Assembly: GCA_027625915.1 (NCBI GenBank)
Contig: JANTQA010000048.1
Span: 3,162,001-3,226,000 of the forward strand
Reading direction: 5' to 3'
DNA: 64,000 bases
DNA from: Anaeramoeba flamelloides
Taxonomy: Eukaryota; Metamonada; Anaeramoebidae
Shown: in pieces, positions 20,499 through 30,900 of the stretch
Position numbering within the stretch: position 1 is the stretch's first letter
How the letters are laid out: each line of letters opens with the position of its first letter
Translations under genes and position numbers: made by a program
Notes under the pieces: generated by a model
Told to the model about the DNA's origin: nothing
Database searches by the model: none
Seen by the model: the letters and a program-made list of their open reading frames with translations, nothing else

Positions 20499-22651
20499 GT
20501 AAGAATTTTCTTTTATTTATTTATATAATTGTTTTTGAATTTTTTTCTTTTAATATTGATATAAAATGACGTTTTGGACAATTCATCATTTTTATTTAAT
20601 TAAAACATTTATAAAAATATTTAACTTTAATTTGAAAATTAAAGCAATTTATCAAGAGATCAATTTTTTTTGATTATTCTTTAAAGTTTTAAAAGTTCGT
20701 TTGTTTTAAAAATTGGTTTATTTATAAAAGGTTACACAATTTGAAGTTTTTAGAAAAAAATAAAATCCTATTCCAACATTTTTTTAGAAAAAAAAAAAAT
20801 TGAGTAATTTAAAAATCTTATCAAACACCTTAGTAAGGTTCGAAATATATTTTTTTTGATCAAGATTGGTCATATGTTTTTGTAAAATAACTATTAAATA
20901 AATTTATTTTTTAAATGCTTTTTGAAACCAATATTTACCTGAAGAGTAATTGACATCTATTTTATATAATCTCTCAAGTCTGGGTTTTAATCACAAATTA
21001 AAACCACTTAAATAGTACTTGACAAAATTTTGTTATTTACTTTCTTGATCATTTAAGACTTGGAATATAAAAATTTACATATATTTTTGAGAAATCAATT
21101 CTTTGTTGTTCTTTCTTTTTTTTTTTTTTTTTTTTTTAATTTTGTATTTTTTTGTTTGTAATTTAATCGTAAGTCTGTTTAAAATTGGATTATAGATTAG
21201 TAATGTTATACTTTTAAAAATTAATGAAAGATTAATTTGTGTAAAAATACACCATTCCAGTACGAGGTAGCACCTATGTCTTAACATATGTGGATAATGT
21301 ATTTGTTTCAAATATTAAAAATATAAAATTTTTTCATTAAACTTGATTATTAATAGATTTTGAAGACAAGGTTAATCTAAGTGATGTATTTGGATGAATA
21401 CCCGTTATAAAAATGAAGGATAAATTTTTTTTTTATAATCTTTCTTAAAAAATTCATTTATGTTTATTTTATGGTTAAGGTTTATCAGTGTTTTGATTAA
21501 TTTTTATTTTTTAAAGCTAAAAATTTTTAATAAAAAAGTAACTAATTTCTCATCACAATGTTTCTCGAAGCATTGTAAAACACTAATTTAATTATCAAAA
21601 TTGTACTTGAGGTGGCCATAAATTGGTTCAATTTCTTTTTCTTCTCTAAAATCTTAAAGTTGGATGTTTTTAAAATTTAAAGGACTAATTTCCAATTTTT
21701 TTTTCTATTTAAGTTCTGATTGGAATTTTGAGTAATTCAGTTATGTTGATGATTAATTATTAATTTTTTTCTTGTTATTGGTTTTAAATTTAGATTTTGT
21801 AAAATTAATTCATCATTATAATTAAAAATCAGAGTCAGAATATGGAACGAAAAAGTTGATTTTTAATAAAATTATTTTCCAAATTTGAAGATAAATTTTG
21901 ATTTAGTAAATTTGTGCTTTGTATTAACTTACTATAAGCAGTTTGTGCCAAAACTTTCAAATTGTTCATTAGAAGAGTTTTGTTGAAAAGGGGTAAATGT
22001 GTAAAAAGGTAAATGTGAAACAAATAATAATTTGTTTTTACAAAAATAATAATTTATTTTTAAAAAAAAATCTTGATAAGACAAGAAATAGGTTTTAAAT
22101 ATGTAAAATATTGGTTAAATGTGTTCTTTTTAATCAAAATAAAGCAAATATATATATATATATATATATTTTTCTAATAGAAAAAATTTTTTATTTTTAT
22201 CTTCTAGCAAAAATTAGTATTCAAATTTTTTTATACAGAGTAGAAAATATTGGGAATCTGAAACATTTTTCAATAATTAGAAATTTGAACTATTATTCTA
22301 AATAAGTGATTAGATTATTTTTTTTTTTAATTTCACCTTTTTTCAAAAAATGTTTGTTTGCTATCTAAACATAAAACAATGTAATTGTTAAACTATTATC
22401 ATATCAATCCTTTTAAACTTCAATTTTTCATTTTATGTTATCATTTCTATTTTGGACCAAAGCATATGACAAATGAGTAGTACTTTATGAGATTAAAGAA
22501 CTTTTAAATGATTTTAACAATAATTTTGAGTTGGGATTACAATTTTTGCACAAGATATTCACTAAAATATCCGTTTTACTCTTTGATCATTCATTCTTTT
22601 TGTTCGTTTCAAAAATTTTTCTTTTAATTTTCATAAAGAAACTTAAATTTT

Positions 22652-23552
22652 GAAGATTTGGATCATTTTCTCTTGGGCCCGTGTCGTCAAGTGCCGTAGA
22701 GTGACTAGGTTTTCTTGAGGTTTTCTATTTTATTTGTGAAGTGTTCTAGGTTTTTTTGAAGTTTTCTATTTCATTTGGAAAATCTATTGATTTTCGTTAG
22801 GTTTTTTTGAGTTTTTTATTTATTTGGAAAATCTATCGATTTTCGTTACGTTTTTTTTACTTTTCGAAATAAACCGAAAATTTCAATTAATTTTCGGTTT
22901 ATTTCGAAAAGTAAAAAAAACCTAGAACACTTCACAAATTGACAGAAAACTCAGGAAAAGCTAACGACTTTTTTTTTTAATTTGAGAAATAAACAGAAAA
23001 TTACATAAATTTTTGGTTTCTTTCTTAAATTAAAAAAAAACTAATGACTGTTCAGCCTCTGAAAATAATCGTAAAATCTGGATATCTGAATTAAAAAATA
23101 ATAATATTTTTCGTATATTAAAAAATAATATTTTTACTATTTTTGATATTATTAGAAAAAGTAATTCATCATAGTTATTAGCCTTAGTGGGTAATAAATT
23201 TATTTTTGAGTCTTTAACAAAATTTCTAAATAACAATTTAGGAATTTGGGGAGTGCCGTAGAGTTTTTTTTTATTTCTCAAATAAACCGAAAATTACATA
23301 AATTTTCTTTTTATTTCTAAAATTAAAAAAAAACCTAACGGCGGTTTTCCAGAATTCAAAAGAATGGGGTAAAATATTTGATTTAACTTAATTATTTTAA
23401 ATTCTGAAAAACCTAACGTGAAGTGCCTAGGTTTTTTATGATTTGAGAAATAAACCGAAAATTTATTTAAATTTTCTTTTTATTTCTCAAATGAAAAAAA
23501 AACTAACGGTAAATAAGAGGAATTAAAAACTCCTCCGTTAAATAATAAAAAA
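22652..23552 (+). mobile_element. hairpin-module retroposon H2 with 17-bp target duplication
   Basis: The element is flanked by AAAGAAACTTAAATTTT at 22635-22651 and again at 23553-23569. Inside are a short leader, GTCGTCAAGTGCCGTAGAGT, then units TTCTAGGTTTTTTTGAAGTT and a perfect stem around TTTTCGAAATAAACCGAAAA with its complement, closing in AAAAAAACCTAG. A 200-base piece of LINE coding sequence follows (23048-23252), then two more GTGCC-headed hairpins, and the tail AAATAAGAGGAATTAAAAAC, TCCTCCGTTAAATAATA, poly(A). The layout fits an internally deleted relative of a LINE that keeps hairpin-bearing ends, moved by target-primed reverse transcription. It lies in DENN intron 2. Confidence 0.82.
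23048..23252 (+). pseudogene. LINE C-terminal coding remnant inside H2
   Basis: Nucleotides match the LINE at 35.5 kb (its minus strand): TGAAAATAATCGTAAAATCT, GGATATCTGAATTAAAAAAT, TTAGCCTTAGTGGGTAATAA, TTTTTGAGTC and TTTAGGAATTTGGG. It covers the last 65 or so codons after the zinc motif. Stops interrupt the frame. It ends where a GAGTGCCGTAGAG hairpin unit begins, unlike the 35.5-kb LINE, which passes straight into its 3' tail. Confidence 0.8.
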
Positions 23553-23726
23553 AAAGAAACTTAAATTTTTACAGAATTTTTTTTATTTCACAAAATAAAT
23601 ATCCCTCTCATTTTTCAATTTTCTCATTATTTCATTGCTTTTATTCTCCCTGTTCTTTTTCTTTTTCTTCTTCTTATTCTTCTTCTTCCTTTTTTAATTC
23701 TTTTTCTTTTCTAAAATTATATTTAG

Positions 23727-25466
23727 GCCGTTATTGTAAATTTAGATAAAAATTTAATTTCATTTGAGGAATCAATCCAAACACTACCACCGCGAATGAC
23801 TCATAAATTACTCAATAATATTCGAAAATATTCAAATGTTTATAATCCACAAACAGTATCGAATCGTATTCCAATCAATTTAAGAAATCAAAAACCCTTA
23901 GAAACATTCCATATCCGAACAAAATATCGGAAATTACCACCTTCAAGTGAATCTTCTTCCGATGAAGAGCAATTGGAATCGGGATCGGAAACAACGAGAA
24001 CAGAGACAGAAAGTGAATCTGAATCTGAAATTGAGTCCGAATCTGAATTTACAATTAAAATTGCAAATTCTTCTAAAAATGAAATTAATAAGAAAAAAAT
24101 TACAATTAATAATGATGATGATCGAACAAACAACCAAACCAAACACAAAAATCAACAAAATGAAAATACAAATAATAATGAAAATGATAATAATGAAAAT
24201 AATAATAAAAATGAAAATGAAAAGATAAAAGGGGAAAAAGAAAAAGAAAAAGAAAAAGAACAAAATATAAAACCAAAACAACCTGAAATAGAAAAAGAAA
24301 TCACATTAGAAAATTTACTTTCACAAGAAAATATATTAATTTCTCAAAAGAAAAATAACAATATTCCAAAAAAAGATTTACATTTAAAAAAAAAAAAACA
24401 AAAAAATAATAATTCAATTTCAAAACAAAACACAACATTTTTAAATGTTAAAAAAATTCGTATATCATTTTTAAAAATGTTTATTTCTTTATTATTCCAC
24501 TATAAATCATTTGTTTTGCCTCCAAATATTTCTGATGAGAATGGTGATAAAAAGGATATTGATAAAGACAATAACAACGTCAAGAAGAAGGGAAAGAATG
24601 GTGAGGGTGAGAGTAATAATAAGAATGGGGAATTAGATCCAATGAATTTCGAAAGTGATTATGAATGTTTTGATGGAAAGGGGTTTTTAAAAATATCATC
24701 CACAGATTGTATCCCCTTTTTAAAGGGTTTTATCAAAACACAAATGTTTATATCGTTTATTGAGGGATCACTTGCAGAAGATAATTTAAAAATCAAATGT
24801 TTTGATTATAAAATAAAGGGGGAAATTGAAAAGCAACAAAACAAATACGGAAGGATCCTTGAAACAAAAATTAAAAAGGGGTATTTAGTCAAGCAAGGTA
24901 ATGTAGTTCAGAATTGGAAAAAACGATATTTCATTTTAAATGATGGGGTATTGAAATATTATAAAATAAAACCAACTGAAAAAAACAAAAAAAAAGAATT
25001 CATCAAAGAAATTCCCTTAAGAAGAGGTGAAACACAAATTCAGATCCCAAATAATACAGCATCGTTCCCAACAAGGCATGTTTTCTATATCAACAATTTA
25101 GAACGAACATACAAACTTTGTTGTAAAACACAAAAAGAATTATCAGGATGGGTATGGTTTCTCCATGCCTTTGTTTTATCCAAAACCCAATTAAACATCA
25201 ACCAACAACAGAAGCTGCTGCTGCAACAAGATAAAGAAATTTCTGATAAAACAAAACAATTCATTGAAAAAATGTCAAAGCAAAAAACAATCAGATTATT
25301 TTCGAATTTTGGAAGTGAATTGTTGATAAATAAAACAGAATCTTATTTAAATCTTCACGAATTATCAAAATATTTAAACATAAAAAAAAAAAACAATCAT
25401 AATTCAAATATTAATAAAAATACAATAAAAAAAAAAAATTCAAAATCAAAATTTTCACAAAAATAA
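23727..25466 (+). CDS. DENN-domain protein, exon 3 (dDENN and PH)
   Basis: Residues 313-891. It opens AVIVNLDKNLISFEE, the end of cDENN, then LPPRM and a Leu-rich helix. Residues about 384-504 are a low-complexity Ser/Glu then Asn/Lys/Glu tract inserted within dDENN. dDENN resumes at VKKIRISFLKMFISLLFHYK (about 551) and ends at CIPFLKGFIKTQMFISFIEG (about 660), with another charged insert between. A PH domain follows at about 691-799 (KGYLVKQGNVVQNWKKRYFI, VLKYYK, HVFYINN, RTYKLCCKTQKELSGWVWFL), which should bind phosphoinositides or a small GTPase. The tail is Lys/Asn-rich. A DENN-then-PH order is less common than PH alone or DENN with other tails. Confidence 0.9.
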   Translation, partial: AVIVNLDKNLISFEESIQTLPPRMTHKLLNNIRKYSNVYNPQTVSNRIPINLRNQKPLETFHIRTKYRKLPPSSESSSDEEQLESGSETTRTETESESESEIESESEFTIKIANSSKNEINKKKITINNDDDRTNNQTKHKNQQNENTNNNENDNNENNNKNENEKIKGEKEKEKEKEQNIKPKQPEIEKEITLENLLSQENILISQKKNNNIPKKDLHLKKKKQKNNNSISKQNTTFLNVKKIRISFLKMFISLLFHYKSFVLPPNISDENGDKKDIDKDNNNVKKKGKNGEGESNNKNGELDPMNFESDYECFDGKGFLKISSTDCIPFLKGFIKTQMFISFIEGSLAEDNLKIKCFDYKIKGEIEKQQNKYGRILETKIKKGYLVKQGNVVQNWKKRYFILNDGVLKYYKIKPTEKNKKKEFIKEIPLRRGETQIQIPNNTASFPTRHVFYINNLERTYKLCCKTQKELSGWVWFLHAFVLSKTQLNINQQQKLLLQQDKEISDKTKQFIEKMSKQKTIRLFSNFGSELLINKTESYLNLHELSKYLNIKKKNNHNSNINKNTIKKKNSKSKFSQK

Positions 25467-26934
25467 AAATAACCTATTTATTGAGATCACTTTAATTAAG
25501 AAAATAACAAATATAAATTAAAAATTAAATAAATTGGTGATTATAAATTGATAATATTATATTTGGTCAATATACTTTAATTTTTGTTTTCATTTAATGA
25601 TAAATAATTATTAAATAAATATTTTAAATGATCTCTCTGATTTAATTTTTATTTTAATTTTGGTCAAATAATAAATAATTATTTAATAGATTTGAAATTT
25701 ATTTATGGAATAATTTTTTGATAACAAATGATATATCTTTTAAAATATCCTATTTTTTTTTTTTATATAATATTCTAGAAAGATAATAATCTTTATTAAT
25801 TAATTTTCTCCAAAATTCTTTTATGTAATTTTATTTTTTACATTTTTAATAATTAAAAATAAAAATGATTTTATTTCTTTTTTTAATTTGAAATATTACT
25901 TTTTTTATATTTTTTTCAGTTGTCACAATAACCATTTTTATTGTAAAGTTGGATCTATCTGAACAACATGTTTTAATTGGGATATAAGTTACCACAATCA
26001 TGAAAAAATTTTTTCATAAAAAATTAAGTTTATTTTAATTTTTCACTTTTTGATAACCACACATATAATAAATTCTATTATTTAATAGATGATTTGGATC
26101 AAAAAATTTTTTTAAAGGTAAACTCCATTTCACTCAAAGATGACCAGCCAAAAATTAAAAATTCAGTTTTTTTGAAAAATCAACCAACTTGCCGTTTTTC
26201 AGAAATTACAGAAATAATATACTACATATTAGGACTGAGATTTTAAAAAAAAAGCCTGAATAGACTATAAATTTCTGGAAAAAATAAAATGTTAAAAAAA
26301 AATTTGGTCCACTTTCATTGGAACTTTTTATTCAAAATTCTCAATTTCTTTAGGAAATTAAAATAAAATAGTTTACAATAAGTTTTTTTACTTGTAAATA
26401 TATCAATTCTAAAAGAAAATACAAAACCTCAATTTTCTTAATGATAATTTTGGAGTTTCAAACATTTTTTTATTCAAATTTAATTTTTTAAAAAAAATAA
26501 TAATATAAAAAAAGAAAAACAAAAAAAGCAAATAAGCAAAAAAAAAAAAATTAAAAAATGAGAAAAAAAGATTACTAAATTCCAAAAAAAATGGACTTTT
26601 ATTTTGAGAACTACTGGATTAAACTCATAGAATATTTTCTCTTTCTTCCATAAAACTGTACCCCTTTGACTGAAAAAGAGTTTATTTTATAATTTAAGTT
26701 CGAAAAATCCAATTTTCTCTTAAGTTTTTTTTTTCAAATTCAATTTTAAAAAATTTATAATTTTTTTTTTTTTAGTAGAAGTTATATTAATATATTTTAA
26801 AAGTATTTTAAATTTAATAAATATCTTTCAAATCGGATATCTGTTTTTTTTGACTGTGAAAGAATTATTTGTTCATTTAAATTGAAAAAAGTATTTTTTT
26901 TATGATATTTCAGTTATTTTTTTTTTTAATTTTT
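25467..26934. other. non-coding region downstream of the DENN gene
   Basis: AT-rich with long A and T runs; no open frame with protein-like content and no repeat that I could match. Confidence 0.5.
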
Positions 26935-27146
26935 GTAATAAACAGAAAATTCTTGAAATTTTTGGACTATTTCAAAAAGTAAAAAAAACCTATGACACTT
27001 TTTGTTAGCTTTTCCAAACCTTAAAAGAATAAATTAAAATCTTTGATTTTTTTTCCATTCATTTGAATTATTGAGAATATATACACTCTATTGCACTCAA
27101 AGGACACAACCATTAGGTTTTCTGGAATTAAAAAAAAAATTAGGTA

Positions 27147-27340
27147 GAGTCAGTTCCACTTTTAAGGCACAAAATTTCAACGAAATTTAATGGACAAAAA
27201 AATCTCAAATTAAAGCACATTTTTTGGAATTTTTTTTGAATATGAATTATTTTACTAGAATTTGAATTTTGTGTCTTAATTTGAGATTTTTGTGCATTAA
27301 ATTTTGTTGAAAGTTTGTGACTTAAAAGTGGAACTGATTG
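27147..27340. mobile_element. MITE-A, copy 1 (foldback, TA-type)
   Basis: Nearly the whole 194-bp element is a hairpin: the left arm reads GAGTCAGTTCCACTTTTAAG, GCACAAAATTTCAACGAAAT, and the right arm, reverse complemented, reads CAATCAGTTCCACTTTTAAG, TCACAAACTTTCAACAAAAT, continuing through AATCTCAAATTAA. The left side is bounded by TA; the right TA is not preserved. The element splits a hairpin unit of retroposon H4, so it is younger than H4. The copy at 41170-41365 has TA on both sides. Confidence 0.8.
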
Positions 27341-27419
27341 GATAAATAAAAGATTTTACTCAATTCTTTTAAATGTCGGAAAACTTAACATCAAAAAATA
27401 TCTTAAATGGTCATTTTTA

Positions 27420-27760
27420 ATTGTATTTTGAAACTTGGAACGTTCGCGTCTTATTTAAACAGATACTCTTATGCCATGAACAAAGATAAATCAAAGGCTT
27501 GGTGATTTTGTCAAAAAATAAATAATTCAGATATCATCGAAGATTTATTTCATTTTCTCTAAGACGGTTCAGTCTATGAAAATAATCATAAAATCTGGAT
27601 ATTAGAATAAAAAATTATCGATATATCCAATATTTTAATTAATAATCATTTTTTAAAATATTATTAACAAAAAAGGTCAAATAACCCATTAACCTAGTTA
27701 ATAAAAAAGAATATGGAATCTTTACAAAAAATACTAAATAAAATTTTAGGAATTGGGGAA
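27420..27760 (+). pseudogene. LINE C-terminal coding remnant inside H4
   Basis: Matches the 35.5-kb LINE from the segment encoding RYSYVMNKNKSK (here TACTCTTATGCCATGAACAA) through ATCATCGAAGATTTATTTCA, TGAAAATAATCATAAAATCT and TTTAGGAATT. It is longer than the remnant in H2 and more diverged. Stops and indels make it non-functional. Confidence 0.75.
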
Positions 27761-28076
27761 ATGATATCAAAGTGCGGCCAAGTGCCTAGTTTTTTTTTTT
27801 TTTTTTTTGAGAAATAAACCGAAAATTAAATAAATATTCGATTTATTTATCAAATTTAAAAAAACCTAAAGTGATTTTCCAGAAATTATAAGAGCTAGGT
27901 AAAATCAATTATTTTTCTCTATTCTTTTGAATTCTGAAAAAACTAAGGGTATTTTTTTTTTTAGTTTTTGAAATGAAAAGAAAATTAAAGAAATTTTTGG
28001 TTTATTTTTTAAATTGAAAAAAAATCGAACCTAAATTATAAGAAATTAAAACCTCCTTCCTTAAACAATAATAAAA

Positions 28077-28626
28077 AGTTCTCACCCAATTTTAAACGAA
28101 AATTTTAATAAAGTTTTGATTAGCCATAATCAAAATAAAAAAATAATACTCTCTTTTTTCAAATGGCTATAAATAGTCGCTTGACATCTCTCAAAGAACA
28201 TCCCATACAATTGAAAAAAAAAATCTTTAAAACAAAAAAAATAATTCTAATCTAAAAAATATTATAATCGAGTAGACACTTATACAAATCATCTTTTTTT
28301 TAATTTCAGTTTTTATTAATAAAAAACCAACAAAAAATACCAAATGCCAATTTCCAATTGATCATAAGTTCATACAAAATGTTTTTTTTAAATTTCCGAT
28401 TTTAAATGATTATTTGGGAAACTTAAAGTATTGTTTTGGTCTTGGTTTGAAATAAAATTTTAATTTCTTTTATACCAAACAAAATATTATCATTTTAAAT
28501 GAGGAAATGAAAAGAAAATAAAATAAAAATCAAAATTAAAATAAAATCAAAATTCAAAATAAAAAATAAAATCGGGTAAATAAATGATAAAAAACCAAGA
28601 AACGAATCAAAAAAGAATATTACACG
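28077..28626. other. non-coding 3' flank of the next (minus-strand) gene
   Basis: AT-rich, with a run of AAAATAAAAT-type sequence at about 28500-28570 just past the minus-strand stop codon. No other feature. Confidence 0.4.
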
Positions 28627-30201
28627 CTATAAAAATTTTAAAACGTAAGTAATTAGGGCGTTAATAATCTCTGGTTTCTCTTCATTTCTCATTTCAGAAT
28701 ATGTATTTATTAACATGATCACGATTTTATCACCACAGCCAACCCTTTTGAGCACACTTGATAGGACACTAGAGGGCAGGTTCATTCCAATGATTTCTTC
28801 AGCGAGTTTCAATTTTGGTCTTTTTTGTGTTTGTAATTCAAATAAAACGTTTTCATATTTTTCAGAATAATTTTTAATTATTTCAGAGATTATTTGTTTA
28901 GATTTGGTATTATTATCTTGATCATTCCCATTATCGTTATCATGTCTATTCTTGTTTTCGTTCTCATAAACATTGTCAGATTTGGAATTATCTTGTGATA
29001 GTAATCTTCTCGACTTTTGTACTTTATTTACTAATGATGGCCTGAAGTTTTGAAGCCCATATGGCAATGTGTTCTGATTCCTCTTCTTCCAGCCATTGGA
29101 ACGTTCATTTGGATCAAGACTAAAATGGAAGTTCCTTTTTCTTAAAGCAAATAATTCGCTATTGAAAAAGCGATCTTGTTTTAATTTGAATTCCAAATCA
29201 TTATTTATTGAGGGAAAATTATTTTGTTGATCATCTTTTTCAGCTTTGATATCGTATCCAATGGACATGTTTCCATTTACCATTTCGTTTTTTGTGCCTG
29301 TCTCTTGAGTGATTTGATTTTGATTTAAATTTTCGAATTTTCTTTTTACTTTCGTTTTATTTTTTGGTCCTGTACACAAATCAGAAAGACCAATCTCTTT
29401 TTTGATTTTTTTATTTCCAAAATGATCGCTTGGTATCAGATACTTTGAGACTATTCTCCTTTCCTTTTCACTACTATACAACGAGGTCCCAATCAATTTT
29501 TGGGGTAAATCAGAGTCGAATATTTTTTCTTCATTTGTTAGATTCGTCTTGGAGTACAGAAAGCCCTGATTTGGCTTTAACCATTTTTTGAGGCCAATTC
29601 TACATCTCCTCTCGCTGCCAATGCTCTGCTCAAAATAAAAATGTTGGTTAAAATCAAAATTCTTTTTTGGGCGTGACTTTTTTGTCCACCGTTTCCTCGA
29701 GACCTTCATTGTGTTGATTGGGTTTTCAACAACAAAGATCCGAAGTGATCTATCGGCATCCTTTTTTGTTTTGAAATATTCCATATAACCCTCCCACAGC
29801 GACGGGAACAAGAGCTTGATTTGCTCTAAAATATCGTTTGTGTTTGATGGCTTGTTTAACGTGTTGAGCGCTTGAGTTAAATACTGGTGCCCTTTTTGTC
29901 GAATGATCCTTTTTGATCGGAGAAATTCAGCCAAGTTTTGATCTTTTTTATTTGTTTTTGCTGTAGGTTTTGTCTTTGATTTTAGCTTTGGCTTTGACTT
30001 TGACTTTAGGGTTAAGCCTTTGTTTTGATTTCTTTTTTTGTTTTCATTTTCTTTCTGAATTACCTGACAAATAACTCTACCTTTGACTTGAACTTTTTCA
30101 TTTTCGTTTTCATTTTCTTCTTTTTTTGCTTTGACAAATATTGTTTTGATTTCTTCGATTTGTTTTTCGTTTGTATCTTGTTGTTCGAATAAGACAGACA
30201 T
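28627..30201 (-). CDS. unrecognised basic protein, 524 residues
   Basis: I do not recognise this protein. The start is the first ATG in frame (MSVLFEQQD); 22 codons upstream are open but lack an ATG. Residues about 30-90 are low complexity (ENENENEK, then Lys/Ser/Pro-rich). The best-structured part follows: LAEFLRSKRII, then YLTQALNTLNKPS, ILEQIKLLFPSLWEGYMEYF. That stretch has the spacing of a paired amphipathic helix (hydrophobic helix, then L-F-x-x-x-L-x-x-x-x-x-x-F), but this is a weak resemblance. A basic segment (MKVSRKRWTKKSRPKK) could be a nuclear localisation signal. The C-terminal 80 residues are again ordered (AEEIIGMNLPSSVLSSVLKR, then VIMLINTYSEM). The middle is Asn/Lys-rich. No intron is needed. 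A nuclear role is only a guess. Confidence 0.7.
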   Translation of the reverse strand: MSVLFEQQDTNEKQIEEIKTIFVKAKKEENENENEKVQVKGRVICQVIQKENENKKRNQNKGLTLKSKSKPKLKSKTKPTAKTNKKDQNLAEFLRSKRIIRQKGHQYLTQALNTLNKPSNTNDILEQIKLLFPSLWEGYMEYFKTKKDADRSLRIFVVENPINTMKVSRKRWTKKSRPKKNFDFNQHFYFEQSIGSERRCRIGLKKWLKPNQGFLYSKTNLTNEEKIFDSDLPQKLIGTSLYSSEKERRIVSKYLIPSDHFGNKKIKKEIGLSDLCTGPKNKTKVKRKFENLNQNQITQETGTKNEMVNGNMSIGYDIKAEKDDQQNNFPSINNDLEFKLKQDRFFNSELFALRKRNFHFSLDPNERSNGWKKRNQNTLPYGLQNFRPSLVNKVQKSRRLLSQDNSKSDNVYENENKNRHDNDNGNDQDNNTKSKQIISEIIKNYSEKYENVLFELQTQKRPKLKLAEEIIGMNLPSSVLSSVLKRVGCGDKIVIMLINTYSEMRNEEKPEIINALITYVLKFL

Positions 30202-30900
30202 GCGTTCTGTGTTTGTATTTAGGAATATTGGAATTTTGTTTGTTGTAACAAGAGGATAAATCACCAAGCGTTGTATTTAATAAGAAGAAATCTTAAAAAT
30301 GAAAATATATTTTTTAATTTTACCCTAACCTAATTTGTTTTTTGAAACTGAATCTGAAATCGCTAAACAATCATACTGTTTTTTAAAAAATTATCCACCG
30401 TAAATCGATTTTTTTTGTTGAGGGATAAATTAAGGGTTATTTTAAATTTTAACAAAGATTTTTCAAAAATTCCAACTGCAAACTTTATGAACAAAAAATA
30501 GATAAAAAAATTGGTTGAAACCTTATTGGTTGTTGAACATTTAAATGTCAACAAACAAAAAAAAATATAAAATTCAAACAACCTTTCTGACAAGTTTTTA
30601 GTAATTTTGTGAAACAAGGTCAACAAGATAAACCTAATAAACACAACTTTTAAGGGAATACTTGGTTAAGTGATTGGAGTCAAAACCTTAAGATCTTTAT
30701 TTGAAAATAAAGTTAAAAAAAGTCAAAATATTCTAATTATTTTTTTTGTTCAGTTTTCAACAGAAATAAAAAACAAATCAAAAGCATTTGGTATGGATTA
30801 CTTTTCTTGGGAAGAGAGTAAAAAAGGACTAATTAATTTTGAAAAATAAAATATAAGCAAAAACACTTGTGTTAAAAGCAATGCCTCAAAATTTTTAGTT
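30202..30900. other. non-coding 5' flank of the unrecognised minus-strand gene
   Basis: No feature supported. It probably holds the promoter of the minus-strand gene, but no element can be identified. Confidence 0.4.

Larger units (their letters stand above)
20499..23726 (+). other. DENN gene intron 2 (3,228 bp)
   Basis: Bounded by GTAAGA and ATATTTAG. It contains retroposon H2 (22652-23552); the rest (20499-22634) is AT-rich with poly-T runs, a TA microsatellite at about 22149-22168 and a small perfect hairpin, ACAATG ... CATTGT, at about 21557. A pyrimidine-rich stretch (CTT repeats) precedes the acceptor. Confidence 0.8.
26935..28076 (+). mobile_element. hairpin-module retroposon H4 with LINE remnant (composite, decayed)
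   Basis: Recognisable parts in order: a hairpin around AATAAACAGAAAATTCTTGA closing in AAAAAAAACCTA (about 26935-26990); a CTTTTCCAAACC/GAATT hairpin unit interrupted by MITE-A (27147-27340); LINE coding remnant (27420-27760); GTGCGGCCAAGTGCCTAG with a hairpin around AATAAACCGAAAATTAAATA (27773-27870); an AAGTGATTTTCCAGAAATT/AATTCTGAAAAAACTAAGG hairpin; and a tail ending ACCTCCTTCCTTAAACAATA (28050-28075). The part order matches H2. The left boundary is uncertain and no target duplication was found. Confidence 0.65.

Noticed and set aside
23888-24281. Several frames overlapping the DENN exon 3 low-complexity region
   Set aside because: Shadows of the Ser/Glu and Asn/Lys tract of the real frame; none has domain content.
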